64,000 bases of DNA from an uncultured Dorea sp. Its GTDB lineage: Bacteria > Bacillota > Clostridia > Lachnospirales > Lachnospiraceae. Shown in pieces: positions 16,699-26,361 of the stretch (position 1 is the first letter of the stretch; each line of letters begins with the position of its first letter). Made by a program: the position numbers and the translations under genes. Under the pieces are notes generated by a model. It was not told the origin of the DNA, searched no databases, and saw only the letters and a program-made list of their open reading frames with translations. The stretch lies in NCBI GenBank assembly GCA_910585725.1, contig CAJUFA010000001.1:72991-136990 (forward strand). Direction: 5' to 3'.

Positions 16699-17024
16699 TA
16701 CCCGATAATCACTTCTATCTTAATTCCGTCTTCATTTTCAAGCCCTGTGCAGAATCGATATCGAACACATTCTTCGTACTCTTCGCACGTGTAGACGTTA
16801 AAATAACTTCGCCGCATGAAATATGATAACCCCAGAAAACTCTGCTCCGCAGCCTGGTATGAGAATTTCTTCAAAACTATCTTCACTACTATCTTTCTAT
16901 TACCATCCAGCTCAGCCTGGTATTCTTCAATTGTTTGATCCGTCGTCAAGTATTCCCTGATCTCTTCTAACTCTCTTCGATCAATCGTCGGATTAAATTT
17001 ATTAAAATAAGCTCCTTTTTCCAT
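16698..17024 (-). CDS. Hypothetical protein, 108 residues
   Basis: AGGAGG lies 6 bases before ATG 17024 and codon use looks like its neighbours, so the gene is real. I recognise no family. The N-terminal half has charged helices (DRRELEEIREYL, QTIEEYQAELDG), and the second half has CEEYEECVRYRFC with three cysteines. There is no signal peptide or membrane helix. It lies downstream of the chemoreceptor terminator, so it probably has its own promoter. Confidence 0.7.
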   Translation of the reverse strand: MEKGAYFNKFNPTIDRRELEEIREYLTTDQTIEEYQAELDGNRKIVVKIVLKKFSYQAAEQSFLGLSYFMRRSYFNVYTCEEYEECVRYRFCTGLENEDGIKIEVIIG

Positions 17025-17066
17025 CTTGACCTCCTAAATTAGAAAATTCTGATGATTATCGAATTA

Positions 17067-17102
17067 AAAAGATGTCCCTGTCTTCATTCAGGGACATCTT
17101 TT
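17067..17102 (-). terminator. Terminator of the chemoreceptor operon
   Basis: AAAAGATGTCCCTG (17067-17080) pairs perfectly with CAGGGACATCTTTT (17089-17102). The minus-strand transcript ends in a T-run directly after the stem. It closes the operon of FtsE-like, nucleotidyltransferase and chemoreceptor genes. Confidence 0.85.
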
Positions 17103-17118
17103 ATTCCTATTCTTTTTA

Positions 17119-18801
17119 CTATTCGTTCGGTCTCTTGCTTCTTAATTTGAAACGAGCCACCAGCGACTTAAGCAGCTGGGACTGACTGGACAGCTCTTCG
17201 CTTGCAGCCGCGCTCTCCTGCGCTGTAGCCGAGTTCGTCTGCACTACGCTGGAAATCTGATCCATACCGGTCGTTACCTGTGCAATCGCTTCTGCCTGGG
17301 TAACTGCCGCTGAAGAAATCTTATCCACATATGTAACGGCGCTCTTCGTACTCTCTACCGTCTCTGAGATCGCCGCCGCAGTACGGTCTACGATATTAGT
17401 ACCATTCTCAACCGCAATGATCGTTCCCTCGATAAGAGCCGTCGTGTTACTTGCCGCCTCGGCGCTCTTAGACGCAAGATTGCGCACTTCATCCGCCACA
17501 ACCGCGAATCCTTTTCCTGCCTCTCCTGCACGGGCCGCCTCTACCGCGGCGTTCAATGCAAGAATATTAGTCTGGAACGCAATATCCTCAATCGTCTTAA
17601 TAATCTTACCGATATCGCCGGACTTCTGGCTGATCTCACCCATTGCAGAGATCATATCCTGCATCTGTTCATTAGAAACAGTCAGTTTATCCTGAGCTTC
17701 CATAACCTTCTGACTTGCTTCCCGCGCATTATCCGCCGTATTATTTACTTCTCTGGAAATATCGTTAATCGTCGCCGCTAACTCTTCTACAGAACTAGCC
17801 TGCTCAGTCGCGCCCTGCGACAATGCCTGCGCTCCTGAAGACACCTGATCGGCTCCGCTTGCCACCTGATCGGAAGCTTCGTTAATCTGTCTCATCGTAT
17901 CGCTCAGGTTACGGTTCATCTTACGGATAGCAGACAATAAGGGTCCAAAATCACCTTTATAAATCCTGTCCTCCGCAAAGAGATCAAAGTTGCCTGAAGA
18001 CATCTCGTCAAGCAAGCGTGTAAGATCTCCAACTACATCCTCCAGACCCTGGCATGTAATTTTTACACTGTTTATAAGAGATCCAAATTCATCGGCAGAC
18101 TCATATTCAAGCTTCTGAGACATGTCGCCTTTGGACAGCCCCAGCATTGCATCCTCTACCTGATGTACCGGTCTTACGATTGTCCTTGTTACTCTGGCGC
18201 AGATAACCATTGCCATTAAAATCGCAATCACCGTAATCGCCAGCAGCACGATCATGCTTGTATTCGTTGATTTTACGCTTTCGGACATAGTCGCGGTACG
18301 AACAGACATAGTGTTGTCAATCAACGTGTTTACATTATTAAGAACCATATCCAGTTCAGGGCTGCACTGCGTACGGATCAACTCCGCCGCCTCCATCGGC
18401 GCTCCGGCTTTGAGACGGGCAACAATAGTGTCCGCCACTTTCATCCACTCATTCAGCGTATTCTCCAGCGCCGTAACTTCTTCCTGATCCAGAACATTCT
18501 GTTCGTGAAGTTTCTCCAGATTCGCAGTGATATCCGCTTTATTCGTCTCGATCGACTGCAGCTTAGCCGCGTCTGTCTGTCCGGCAATGACCATATCCCG
18601 CACGTCTTTCGCCGCCGAGAATGTAGCGATACGGCAAGCCTTAACCGCATCGTCGGCCGCAACGGCGCCGTCCATAAAATCATTCAGATTATTATTCGCT
18701 TTTCTCAGCTGCAAAATAGAAAATACTGAAATAATAATCGTCAAAATAAGTACAACTCCAAATGACACTAATAATTTAGCTCTGATCTTCAAATTCTTCA
18801 A
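17119..18801 (-). CDS. Methyl-accepting chemotaxis protein
   Basis: 560 residues. One helix (~8-30), an extracellular four-helix-bundle sensor (~35-180), a second helix (~190-212), HAMP (~215-270) and a long signalling coiled coil. The hairpin tip [20 protein letters not shown] is intact, so it should couple to CheA/CheW. I chose TTG 18801, with GGAG 9 bases before; it gives the usual [11 protein letters not shown] start. This start overlaps the end of the nucleotidyltransferase gene by 26 bases, so the two are coupled. The ligand is unknown. The ORF extends to 18825, but there it lies within the upstream gene. Confidence 0.9.
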   Translation of the reverse strand: MKNLKIRAKLLVSFGVVLILTIIISVFSILQLRKANNNLNDFMDGAVAADDAVKACRIATFSAAKDVRDMVIAGQTDAAKLQSIETNKADITANLEKLHEQNVLDQEEVTALENTLNEWMKVADTIVARLKAGAPMEAAELIRTQCSPELDMVLNNVNTLIDNTMSVRTATMSESVKSTNTSMIVLLAITVIAILMAMVICARVTRTIVRPVHQVEDAMLGLSKGDMSQKLEYESADEFGSLINSVKITCQGLEDVVGDLTRLLDEMSSGNFDLFAEDRIYKGDFGPLLSAIRKMNRNLSDTMRQINEASDQVASGADQVSSGAQALSQGATEQASSVEELAATINDISREVNNTADNAREASQKVMEAQDKLTVSNEQMQDMISAMGEISQKSGDIGKIIKTIEDIAFQTNILALNAAVEAARAGEAGKGFAVVADEVRNLASKSAEAASNTTALIEGTIIAVENGTNIVDRTAAAISETVESTKSAVTYVDKISSAAVTQAEAIAQVTTGMDQISSVVQTNSATAQESAAASEELSSQSQLLKSLVARFKLRSKRPNE

Positions 18802-20146
18802 CTTTCTTCTCTCCTTCTGTCTCATCTAAATTAGCGGCATCATCCATAGATCCGTTTTCGTCGGACTTTGCCTTCTGCTCTACCGTCTGTGGAATCTCCC
18901 CAGACGAATCTCCGGCTATTTCTCCCGAACCATCCCCGGGCAATTGTTCCGGCGTCTTCTCCTGATTGTCCCTATTCATCATTCCTTTCAATTTTTCTTT
19001 CATATCTGATAATCTAATTCTGATTCGGAATTTCATACGTTTACATTTACTCATACAAATTCGTTTCAAAAAACGGAAATTCCGGATTATCCAGCAAAAA
19101 GCCAGCAAAAACGGATATTTCTCCAATATCGGAAAGAATTGAACCATATACTCTCTGGAAGGAAACAGCCATGCCTGCTTTTTCAACGACCACTCCTTAT
19201 CCCTGTTACGCCAGTAAAAATCCAACCTTATCTTCTCACATGGAAGCAGCGCCTCATCCAGATGCTTATTCTCTCTTCCGCGGGAGATAATATACTCTTC
19301 CAGCTCCAACGCAAGTCCATACTGCTCTTCCACATCCTCTCCAAACCAGAGCGTCGCGAGCAGTTCCGTCTGCCGGACGAACTCCATCCACACCGCTTTT
19401 TCCAGATATTCTCTTACTATTTTCCAGCGGAATTGCTCCCCCAACAATTTCTTATACTGCCACAGATCCATGATATCCCGTATCTTAAGCTTTCCTGTAA
19501 TATAAAGCTCTACCATCTTCGCAATACGGTACAGATACGCTTCCTCATTCGCCAACATATGTATATGTTTATAAGATTCCATTCGCCGGTATCTTTTGAC
19601 AGACCCCGAAAAATATTTCTTGATCACTTTATTCTCAATCGGTATCTCGTCATAAAAGACGATTCTTACCCCCGGAACTCTTACATACGCCATTCCATTA
19701 GCGGCCAGGTCTTCCTTCCGCTCATAATCCATCTCCAGCATGAATCTGTTGATCAGCGGAAAATCCTTCTTATCGGCTAAGAATTCTATCCGTCCTACGC
19801 GGGACATCTCCGGCTTAAGATACATCTCGCCTACGTCTGTACCCATCAAAAGCAGCGCGTCAATTCCATAACGCTCCAACTGCCATAAGATTACTTCTTC
19901 TACTTTCTGATAAGATTCATACAAAAGAAGTTCTTTCTTATAACTTTGATGAAACTGTGCCTCATAATCTTCTGAAATATCCTTCTCAATCCCTAAGAGT
20001 CCAATATAAATGATATTAACAATATTCTGATAATCCGAAACGTCAAAAACAATATCCCATCCCAGGCGTTTTCTCAGTCCCTGAACCGGTTTCTGGTTGA
20101 TAATAGCTGCCAGCAGTATTAGTATATACCTAATCTCGTAGCTAAT
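18776..20146 (-). CDS. Nucleotidyltransferase family protein (NTP_transf_5-like) with apparent AUU start
   Basis: About 456 residues if it starts at the ATT codon 20144-20146; the first common start codon (TTG) is at 19924. The frame upstream of 19924 is coding-like ([18 protein letters not shown] near the N-terminus) and stops only three bases before the ATT, at TAG-ACG-ATT. GGAGG (20156-20160) lies exactly 9 bases before the ATT. The body resembles the uncharacterised nucleotidyltransferase family ([12 protein letters not shown] motif); the last ~70 residues are an acidic, low-complexity tail. It lies 48 bases after an FtsE-like gene and overlaps a chemoreceptor gene. Function unknown; the family call is moderate. 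Confidence 0.6.
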   Translation of the reverse strand: MSYEIRYILILLAAIINQKPVQGLRKRLGWDIVFDVSDYQNIVNIIYIGLLGIEKDISEDYEAQFHQSYKKELLLYESYQKVEEVILWQLERYGIDALLLMGTDVGEMYLKPEMSRVGRIEFLADKKDFPLINRFMLEMDYERKEDLAANGMAYVRVPGVRIVFYDEIPIENKVIKKYFSGSVKRYRRMESYKHIHMLANEEAYLYRIAKMVELYITGKLKIRDIMDLWQYKKLLGEQFRWKIVREYLEKAVWMEFVRQTELLATLWFGEDVEEQYGLALELEEYIISRGRENKHLDEALLPCEKIRLDFYWRNRDKEWSLKKQAWLFPSREYMVQFFPILEKYPFLLAFCWIIRNFRFLKRICMSKCKRMKFRIRIRLSDMKEKLKGMMNRDNQEKTPEQLPGDGSGEIAGDSSGEIPQTVEQKAKSDENGSMDDAANLDETEGEKKVEEFEDQS

Positions 20147-20194
20147 CGTCTATTACCTCCTTTCCGGCCTTGTCAATAACGGCTCTCTGTTAAT

Positions 20195-20968
20195 TTATCG
20201 GACATTTTTAGGCAAATATAACATTTTTTCGCTATTTTTTCCCCTTTCTTGAAGAATTTTTCTCTCAGCAAAGACATCCATCGCTTTCTGATTATATATG
20301 GAACTCTTATCGTCAGCCACAAGCTTCCCGGACACCAATGTAATGCAGCGTCTCTTCATTATCGTGACCAATCCTCTGGCATGGCTCGCCATAAGCACCG
20401 TCATCCCCCGGTAATTCAATTCCTCTACCAACTGCATCAAATCCCAAGCCGCATCCGGATCAAGATTCGCCGTCGGCTCATCTGCGATCAATATCTCCGG
20501 TTCCACAGACAACGCTCTCGCAAGAAGCACCCTTGCCTGCTCCCCCCCTGACAACTCGTCTGGATACGCCTCATACTTATTGGCAAGTCCCACAAGTCCA
20601 AGGAGTTTGATGCTTTTTGTGTGCATATGTCTCTTCGCACTCTCGGTTGCAAGCATCGCTAGTTTAATATTATCACAAACCGAGCGATCTTTCAATAGCC
20701 CTACCTCCGAAGACATAATTCCAAGTCTCCGCCTGTGATATGGAACCTTCTCCCATGGCATCGTGTCAACTCTCCGCCCTTCCACCATGATCTTTCCTGA
20801 AGTCACTTCCTCCTGCTTCATGATCAGATTCAGCAGCGTGCTCTTCCCCGCTCCGCTCTTTCCGATAATAAATACAAATTCACCCTTCTCAATCTCAAAA
20901 GAAATATCTTCCAGCGCAGTATCTTCTTTAAATTTTTTCGTTACGTGATCGAAAACAATCTGTGCCAT
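20195..20968 (-). CDS. FtsE-like ABC transporter ATP-binding protein
   Basis: 257 residues. Walker A (GKSGAGKST, ~38), the ABC signature LSGGEQARVLLARAL (~140), Walker B (ILIADEPTANLDP, ~160) and the H-loop (ASHARG, ~198) are all intact. It is closest to FtsE, the ATPase that controls wall hydrolases through FtsX, but no FtsX or other permease lies beside it. The C-terminus extends ~30 residues past the usual FtsE end. I chose ATG 20968 because the promoter (21018-21046) lies upstream of it and rules out the longer frame; GGTGGGAG precedes it. It heads an operon with the nucleotidyltransferase and a chemoreceptor. Confidence 0.8.
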   Translation of the reverse strand: MAQIVFDHVTKKFKEDTALEDISFEIEKGEFVFIIGKSGAGKSTLLNLIMKQEEVTSGKIMVEGRRVDTMPWEKVPYHRRRLGIMSSEVGLLKDRSVCDNIKLAMLATESAKRHMHTKSIKLLGLVGLANKYEAYPDELSGGEQARVLLARALSVEPEILIADEPTANLDPDAAWDLMQLVEELNYRGMTVLMASHARGLVTIMKRRCITLVSGKLVADDKSSIYNQKAMDVFAERKILQERGKNSEKMLYLPKNVR

Positions 20969-21017
20969 ATACTCCCACCTTATTTTTTTACCACAAGTAC
21001 CGATATCTTTTGTATAT

Positions 21018-21046
21018 ACTATACTGTTTATACTATAATCAGTCAA
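21018..21046 (-). promoter_or_regulatory. Promoter of the FtsE-like operon
   Basis: On the minus strand TTGACT (21041-21046), a 17-base spacer and TATAGT (21018-21023), about 50 bases before ATG 20968. The diverging C39-like peptidase gene begins 76 bases beyond it. Confidence 0.65.
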
Positions 21047-21121
21047 TAAAGATTATCAAATTCCAGTATTTAGAAATCTATTCTTTATATTTATATGATA
21101 GTATAGTAACGGAGAATAACT

Positions 21122-21811
21122 ATGAAAAAAAAGATAATATACGGCGTCCTGATTTTGGCGCTCTTGCTGTGCATGCCGTTTACCAGGTTTGATCTGGCTC
21201 CCGGCAGTTCCATTACCCTTCCGGAAGCCGCGCCCGACCCGGAGGCGTCTCCGATTATAACTGACGGCTGTTACAGTCTGCCTTTAAAAAGCAGTATCGG
21301 TATCCTTACATATTATAATCAATCAGACAGTCGATGGGCAGATTACCTCTACGGCGGACAGGACCCTATGCACACCTATGGCTGCGGGCCTACAGCCCTT
21401 GCCATGATCGTATCAAGCTTCACGCCGCACACCTACACGCCCCCCGATATGGCTGCCTGGGCGGCCGAACACAATTACTGGTCCGCAGGCCACGGCACAA
21501 AACATAATTTTATACCGGAATGCGCGGCGGCATTCGGTCTTAATGCCTCGCCTTTTACGGACTATACCGTAGAAGGTGTTCTTTCCGAACTTTCCGGCGG
21601 ACATATCCTGGTTGCACTGATGGGCTCGGGACACTTTACATCCGGAGGCCACTTCATCATCATCACCGGACGCTGGTCTGAAAACCAGGTGTCCATTGCC
21701 GACCCTGCCAACCTGGAAAACACGCAGAGTCCCTGGGATATCCAGATGATCCTCGATGAACTCAGCGCAGGCGCACAGGCAGGCGGACCTGTCTGGAGTA
21801 TTGCGCCGTAA
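21122..21811 (+). CDS. C39-like secreted cysteine peptidase
   Basis: 229 residues. A signal peptide or anchor (KKKIIYGVLILALLLC) leads into a papain-like domain of the peptidase C39-like type. The candidate catalytic residues are Cys in YGCGPTALAM (~87), His in GGHFIIITGRW (~178) and Asp in IADPAN (~195). It lacks a C39 bacteriocin-transporter part, so it is a free exported peptidase, likely acting on the surface. The substrate is unknown. It diverges from the FtsE-like operon and converges on the fliT-like gene, with a weak hairpin between. Confidence 0.82.
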   Translation: MKKKIIYGVLILALLLCMPFTRFDLAPGSSITLPEAAPDPEASPIITDGCYSLPLKSSIGILTYYNQSDSRWADYLYGGQDPMHTYGCGPTALAMIVSSFTPHTYTPPDMAAWAAEHNYWSAGHGTKHNFIPECAAAFGLNASPFTDYTVEGVLSELSGGHILVALMGSGHFTSGGHFIIITGRWSENQVSIADPANLENTQSPWDIQMILDELSAGAQAGGPVWSIAP

Positions 21812-21817
21812 TTTTAA

Positions 21818-21857
21818 AAGACTATCTGGAAATGTATTATCCAAACAGTCTTCTTTT
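21818..21857. terminator. Weak bidirectional terminator between peptidase and fliT-like genes
   Basis: AAGACT (21818-21823) with AGTCTT (21847-21852), extended by a TGG/CCA pair, followed on the plus strand by CTTTTC. Short and interrupted, so only probable. Confidence 0.4.
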
Positions 21858-21867
21858 CACACTTTTC

Positions 21868-22272
21868 TTAGTTTTTCTGATAATAAGAATCCTTCCCCGC
21901 AAGCCTGGAATTCAGCGCTTTGTCTATTTCTGTCGTCCTTGTTATGACTTGACGCAATTGACAACTCAGCTCCAGAATCTTTTTCTCTTCGAAACTCTCC
22001 GGCTGTTCCTTTGCTTCTCCATTCAACCAGGACAGAAGTTTCTCTTTCTCATCCGTGCTTGACCGAATAAGCAATTGGATCTCCTGCTTCACTTCGCTGG
22101 CAAGATCCATCTCGCTCTGTCTCATCTTGAGCAGCAAATGAACTGATTCTCTGTCGTTACTGGATAACGCGCTCCCAAGCTCCTTGGTTATCCTTTCGAT
22201 CTCCGCCATATGCACATAGTTCCTTTGAACCCGCTTCAAGATCTCAGAATATAATTCTTCTTTGTTCTCCAT
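21868..22272 (-). CDS. FliT-like flagellar protein
   Basis: 134 residues, almost all helical and highly charged (LYSEILKRVQRNYVHMAEIERITKELG), with no membrane helix. Its place 13 bases after fliS, in the fliD-fliS operon, suggests a FliT- or FlgN-like export chaperone. Sequence resemblance alone is too weak to name it. I chose ATG 22272, with GGGAGGG 4-5 bases before; a longer frame from 22341 has no ribosome site. Confidence 0.6.
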   Translation of the reverse strand: MENKEELYSEILKRVQRNYVHMAEIERITKELGSALSSNDRESVHLLLKMRQSEMDLASEVKQEIQLLIRSSTDEKEKLLSWLNGEAKEQPESFEEKKILELSCQLRQVITRTTEIDKALNSRLAGKDSYYQKN

Positions 22273-22285
22273 AAGCCCTCCCCCG

Positions 22286-22657
22286 TTACACGACAGCCGA
22301 CTTGCTGGCTTCTTTGAACGCGTCTCGAAGATCTGCCACAAGCGGTTTCAACTCATCGACTACGGCGGCATTCCGCCCGGCCTGCAGCCTGCTGAGTTCA
22401 AAGAGAAAGAATTCATACATCCTCCGCAGTTCGAAACTAATGTGATATTCCATATTCAAAGTATCGTCAAGATACCGCACTATCTCTCTTGATCTCTGTA
22501 CAGATCTGTCAAACAAATCGTAATTCTTATCCTCCAACGCAATCTGTGCCCTGGTCAAACGCTTGATCAGCTCATCATACAGCAATAGAAGCATCTCTCC
22601 GCGTGTCATCGTATTCACGGACTGCATCTTATACTGCTCATACCCTCTTTGATACAT
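22286..22657 (-). CDS. fliS: Flagellar export chaperone FliS
   Basis: 123 residues. The start MYQRGYEQYKMQSVNTMTRGE and the LLLLYDELIKRL helix are FliS signatures. It binds the flagellin C-terminus in the cytoplasm and stops early polymerisation. AGGGGA precedes the ATG at the right distance. A 13-bp hairpin lies between fliD and this start. No flagellin gene is in the window. Confidence 0.93.
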   Translation of the reverse strand: MYQRGYEQYKMQSVNTMTRGEMLLLLYDELIKRLTRAQIALEDKNYDLFDRSVQRSREIVRYLDDTLNMEYHISFELRRMYEFFLFELSRLQAGRNAAVVDELKPLVADLRDAFKEASKSAVV

Positions 22658-22698
22658 ATTCGTCCCCTTTTTCTGGATTTCATATACAGACAATGTCC

Positions 22699-22728
22699 AT
22701 GACCAGACAAGCCGTCTTGTCTGGTCAT
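22699..22728 (-). repeat. Intercistronic 13-bp hairpin between fliD and fliS
   Basis: ATGACCAGACAAG (22699-22711), a 4-base loop, and CTTGTCTGGTCAT (22716-22728). It has no T-run, so it is more likely an mRNA-processing or stability element than a terminator; it could set the fliD:fliS ratio. Confidence 0.6.
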
Positions 22729-22771
22729 AAACGTGCCGGCACACAAGTGTCTTATTACATTAATTTAGATT

Positions 22772-25318
22772 CTAGTAACCGCCGAACTGACTCAACCAAC
22801 TGCTCTGGTTGTTCATCTGGGAGATCAGCGTCTCTAAGCTGGTGAACTGCTTGATATAACGGTCGCGCTCTGTCTCTAACCGTTCCTGCAGCTCTGAAAT
22901 CTTCTTCTTAATCGAGTCTAACTGCTTATACATCGTATTCTCTGTGACGCTCATCGGTGAGCTCTCGTGACCCGCTTTCCGAATCAGGATACCCTTGGAG
23001 TCCATAGCGCCCGATGTATTGACATATTTATTAAGCACATCCTTAAGTCTCGTCGCAACACCTGTAGAAGTACCGTTTTTGTTCGTATTCTGAACCGATT
23101 CATTGGCAAATATCTCCTGCACGCGCTCCGGATCCTTCGCAAGGGCCGCGCGGAACTTGGTCTCGTCAAATACCAGTTTACCATTATCGGAATATGAACT
23201 GGATGTAGAAAGTCCCATCTCTGACAGCTCTTGGGCGATGCCTCCGTCAATAATGAAACGCAGGTCGCTGCTCAAGCTGCGGATATCACTGTCCGCATAG
23301 AGGATGCCTTCCTTGGCCTTCTTTTCCCAAGCCTCAATCTCATCCTCATCCAGCTCCTTCTTCTGCTCGCTGGTAAGCGGCGAATAGTCACGGTCCGGTT
23401 TGGTGCTGACTTCTTTGTGCACCAGCTCAATGATGGAATTATATTCCTCAACCATGGCTTTGACTGCATTTACGATGGAGTCGGCGTCTACCTGAGCGTC
23501 GATTCCGATTGCCTCGGTAGTCGTATCTCTTACCAACTCTCCGTCAACTTCTTTATATCCGAATTCACCTTTCACATTGACCGTAAGTCCGTCCATGGTG
23601 AAAGAATTCGTTCCGCGATTGATTTCCACTACTTCGTCAGAGCCTGCATACTGAACGGCAATGATAGCGTCCTGTCCGTATACAGCCTGCCTTTCAACAG
23701 CGTTACCGCTTTCATCCTTATCCATTCCAAACAGTATATTCGATAAATTATTTGCCCTTGTAGTAGCTTCAGTATCATCAATACTTGGGTCGCGAGTAAT
23801 ATTGCCGCCCTCTGCAAACGAGCCTTTAATATCGATCCTTCCGCTGGCGCCGTCTTCTTTTGACGTAAATACAAACTTATCTGTCTCAGCCTGGTAGGTT
23901 ACTTTGACGTCTGTGTTTGCATTGATCCGCTCCATCAGGGAATTCATGGTGTCGTCTTTATAAACCGCAACTTTCGTACCGTTAATATCAAGAGTTGCAC
24001 GCTGCCTATCTACCGTTTGCTCTTTTCCTTCCGCGTCCTTATACGTCACTTTCTCTGTCTCGGTAAACATATCCTCTGTTATACCGGCAAATCCGGCGTC
24101 TAATATGCTTGCGCTGAGATTGATTCTGTTTGATTCTCCAACCTTCGTGTTTAAAACATTGTTTACCAGGTCTACGCTGCCGCCGGTAATAGAAAGCGTT
24201 GAACTTGTATCGTCGACCGTCGAACCATTACTCGGCTTGATTGTCTTGAATTCAAGACCTTTTTTGTCTGCGCTTAAGCTAACCTGAACCCTGTTCTTCC
24301 CGAACGCACTGTCTAACTGTTTTTGAAGCGAATCCTTAATAACGTCTAATTTAGCCTCGTCAGTTTTATCGGTTCCGTCTGCATTTACAAACTCTGATGC
24401 CGACGGCATATAAACAGAAACCGGCGAACCATTATAAGAAAATCTCAATTCCTGACCTGAAACCCGCTCATTGAACGTTGTAATGAGATGCATGTCATCC
24501 TTCTCTGTCGTCACTATGTTGCTACCAGACAGATCATACTTTCCATCCTCTGACGTAGGAGATTTGAAACCTAACACTCCAATGGCGCTTCCGCCAACCA
24601 GCTTAACGGATCCATCCGCGGTTCCTCGACCCTCGAATACCATTTTACTGCTAGTAGCCGTTACTGACACTTTACTTCCTAACGTTGTCTCGCTACCGTC
24701 GGCTTCTTTAATTTTTACATTATCTAGCTGTTCCTGAATTGATGCGGCTGCTCCCGCCATATCTGAATAATCATACGCTGAACCGTCGGCCCTCTTCTCG
24801 GCAAATGTCACCGTATACTTCTTTCCGTCTACTTCAAATGTCAGATCCTGATTACGCATATTCTGCCAATCTTTAAAATCAATCTCTCCGGTCTTTAGAG
24901 TCGAATCAGAAACTCCCTGCGCCGCGCTCCATGTCGCCTTCTGCGCAAGCTGCTTTACACCCATAATCTTAACACTCTCTGCAGAAGTACCGGATCCGGA
25001 TACGGACACGAACTTACTGTTCACTCCGCTGGTGTTAATTTTATTACGTCCCCAGAACACTGAGCTGAATAAGTTCGTACTTGAAGTCCAGGACGCCGTA
25101 TATTTATTCGCAAAATCAAGCAGCTTACTGGTAATATTCTGTACTGCCGCCTGCTTCCATTCTAACTTCTGCTGTTTCTGCTGCTGCTGCGTGATCTTAT
25201 TGGTCGTTCCCATAGTCATACCTTCGATCAGGCTGTCTCTGTCCAGACCGCTGGCAAGACCGCCGTAACCTCTGATACTACTGCTTGTTGAAGTGCTTAA
25301 TCCGCCTACTGTTGCCAT
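22772..25318 (-). CDS. fliD: Flagellar hook-associated protein 2 (filament cap)
   Basis: 848 residues, longer than the 450-700 usual for the family. The N-terminal domain (RGYGGLASGLDRDSLIEGMT, ~18-110) and a C-terminal coiled coil (ending ISQMNNQSSWLSQFGGY) are conserved and build the cap pentamer at the tip of the growing filament. The middle ~500 residues are a variable, acidic, Thr/Ser/Asp-rich surface region. The protein is exported by the flagellar apparatus, so it needs no signal peptide. GGAG lies 9 bases before the ATG. The leader of ~190 bases has a 10-bp inverted repeat. Confidence 0.92.
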   Translation of the reverse strand: MATVGGLSTSTSSSIRGYGGLASGLDRDSLIEGMTMGTTNKITQQQQKQQKLEWKQAAVQNITSKLLDFANKYTASWTSSTNLFSSVFWGRNKINTSGVNSKFVSVSGSGTSAESVKIMGVKQLAQKATWSAAQGVSDSTLKTGEIDFKDWQNMRNQDLTFEVDGKKYTVTFAEKRADGSAYDYSDMAGAAASIQEQLDNVKIKEADGSETTLGSKVSVTATSSKMVFEGRGTADGSVKLVGGSAIGVLGFKSPTSEDGKYDLSGSNIVTTEKDDMHLITTFNERVSGQELRFSYNGSPVSVYMPSASEFVNADGTDKTDEAKLDVIKDSLQKQLDSAFGKNRVQVSLSADKKGLEFKTIKPSNGSTVDDTSSTLSITGGSVDLVNNVLNTKVGESNRINLSASILDAGFAGITEDMFTETEKVTYKDAEGKEQTVDRQRATLDINGTKVAVYKDDTMNSLMERINANTDVKVTYQAETDKFVFTSKEDGASGRIDIKGSFAEGGNITRDPSIDDTEATTRANNLSNILFGMDKDESGNAVERQAVYGQDAIIAVQYAGSDEVVEINRGTNSFTMDGLTVNVKGEFGYKEVDGELVRDTTTEAIGIDAQVDADSIVNAVKAMVEEYNSIIELVHKEVSTKPDRDYSPLTSEQKKELDEDEIEAWEKKAKEGILYADSDIRSLSSDLRFIIDGGIAQELSEMGLSTSSSYSDNGKLVFDETKFRAALAKDPERVQEIFANESVQNTNKNGTSTGVATRLKDVLNKYVNTSGAMDSKGILIRKAGHESSPMSVTENTMYKQLDSIKKKISELQERLETERDRYIKQFTSLETLISQMNNQSSWLSQFGGY

Positions 25319-25395
25319 ATCAATCTCTCCTTTTCTCTCTCGACTGCTTATTGTTCATACGGCGCAACCATCCTCCGCCCTGCCTGCTCCAGACA

Positions 25396-25425
25396 ATTCC
25401 GGCATACTCTGAACAATGCCGGAAT
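25396..25425 (-). repeat. 10-bp inverted repeat in the fliD leader
   Basis: ATTCCGGCAT (25396-25405), 10 bases, ATGCCGGAAT (25416-25425). On the minus strand a GCCGATAA, like the sigma-28 -10 box, lies upstream (about 25500-25507), but TAAA is only 11 bases before it instead of 15, so sigma-28 control of fliD is unproven. Confidence 0.4.
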
Positions 25426-25562
25426 ATCCATATGTAACAGACTCTGACGTACAAAAAACCGCATTACCACAAATTCAAATTTATTCTGTACTTATTTATC
25501 GGCATATAGTATACTTTAAATAATAGCTAGAACAAGTTTTAATTACGAATGGAGGAATTATT

Positions 25563-26354
25563 TTGGCTACTATCATCGCACTTACAAACCAGAAAGGCGG
25601 CGTAGGCAAGACAACAACATCCAGCGCTCTGGCTGCCGGATTAAGCTCTTTTTATAATAAAAAGGTATTGGCAATTGATTTAGACCCGCAGGGAAGTTTA
25701 GGGTTCAGTCTTGGACTTAACATCGAAGAGTGTCGCACGATCCATGACGTACTGACCGGACAAGTCCCCATCCAAGAGGCAATCCAGAGCACCGATTACT
25801 GTGATATTATCACCTCTAACATCCTGTTGAGCGGCGCGGAACTTGAATTCAATTCTTCCGACAGAGATATCCTTCTAAAGAAAGCGCTGTCTCCCGTCGC
25901 CGACAACTATGACTATATCATTATCGACACGCCGCCTGCTTTGAATATCCTGACGGTAAATGCTTATGCGACGTCCGACCACTTGATCATACCCATGGCT
26001 CCCGAGATCCTGAGCCTCTTAGGCGTTTCTCAGTTAAAGGAGACGGTTGACTCCGTGCGTCAAAGCGTGAACCCGAATTTGAATATATTAGGCATTATAT
26101 TAACGAAATATAATCCACGGACTCTGCTTGCCCGTGAAGTGAAAGAGATGGCCGATAATATCGCTTCACAGATGGGAACGCACGTATTTGACGTGCAGAT
26201 TCGTACCAGCGTCACCGTAGCAGAGGCTCCCGCGCATGGCTTAAGCGTATTCGACCATGCGCCTCATGCCAAACCATCAGTAGATTATCAGAGTTTTGTC
26301 AAAGAAGTTGTAAGCCGTACGGAGGGATTCCGTCAGGCTACATTAAGGAGGTAA
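25563..26354 (+). CDS. ParA/Soj family ATPase
   Basis: 263 residues. The deviant Walker A NQKGGVGKTTT (~8-18), the LAIDLDPQGSLG motif (~38) and YIIIDTPPALNI (~118) mark a ParA-type partitioning ATPase that dimerises on ATP and binds DNA or membranes. The C-terminus IRTSVTVAEAPAHGLSVF is ParA-typical. The start is TTG 25563, with GGAGG 8 bases before. The neighbour 8 bases downstream is not ParB but a disordered protein with a ComFB domain. It diverges from fliD, and FlhG is absent from the flagellar operon. I infer a role in positioning motility or receptor complexes rather than chromosome partition. Confidence 0.85.
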   Translation: MATIIALTNQKGGVGKTTTSSALAAGLSSFYNKKVLAIDLDPQGSLGFSLGLNIEECRTIHDVLTGQVPIQEAIQSTDYCDIITSNILLSGAELEFNSSDRDILLKKALSPVADNYDYIIIDTPPALNILTVNAYATSDHLIIPMAPEILSLLGVSQLKETVDSVRQSVNPNLNILGIILTKYNPRTLLAREVKEMADNIASQMGTHVFDVQIRTSVTVAEAPAHGLSVFDHAPHAKPSVDYQSFVKEVVSRTEGFRQATLRR

Positions 26355-26361
26355 TACAGAA

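Noticed and set aside
25497..25520. A sigma-28 promoter for fliD
   Set aside because: GCCGATAA is present on the minus strand, but the TAAA is 11 bases away instead of 15, so the match is not convincing.
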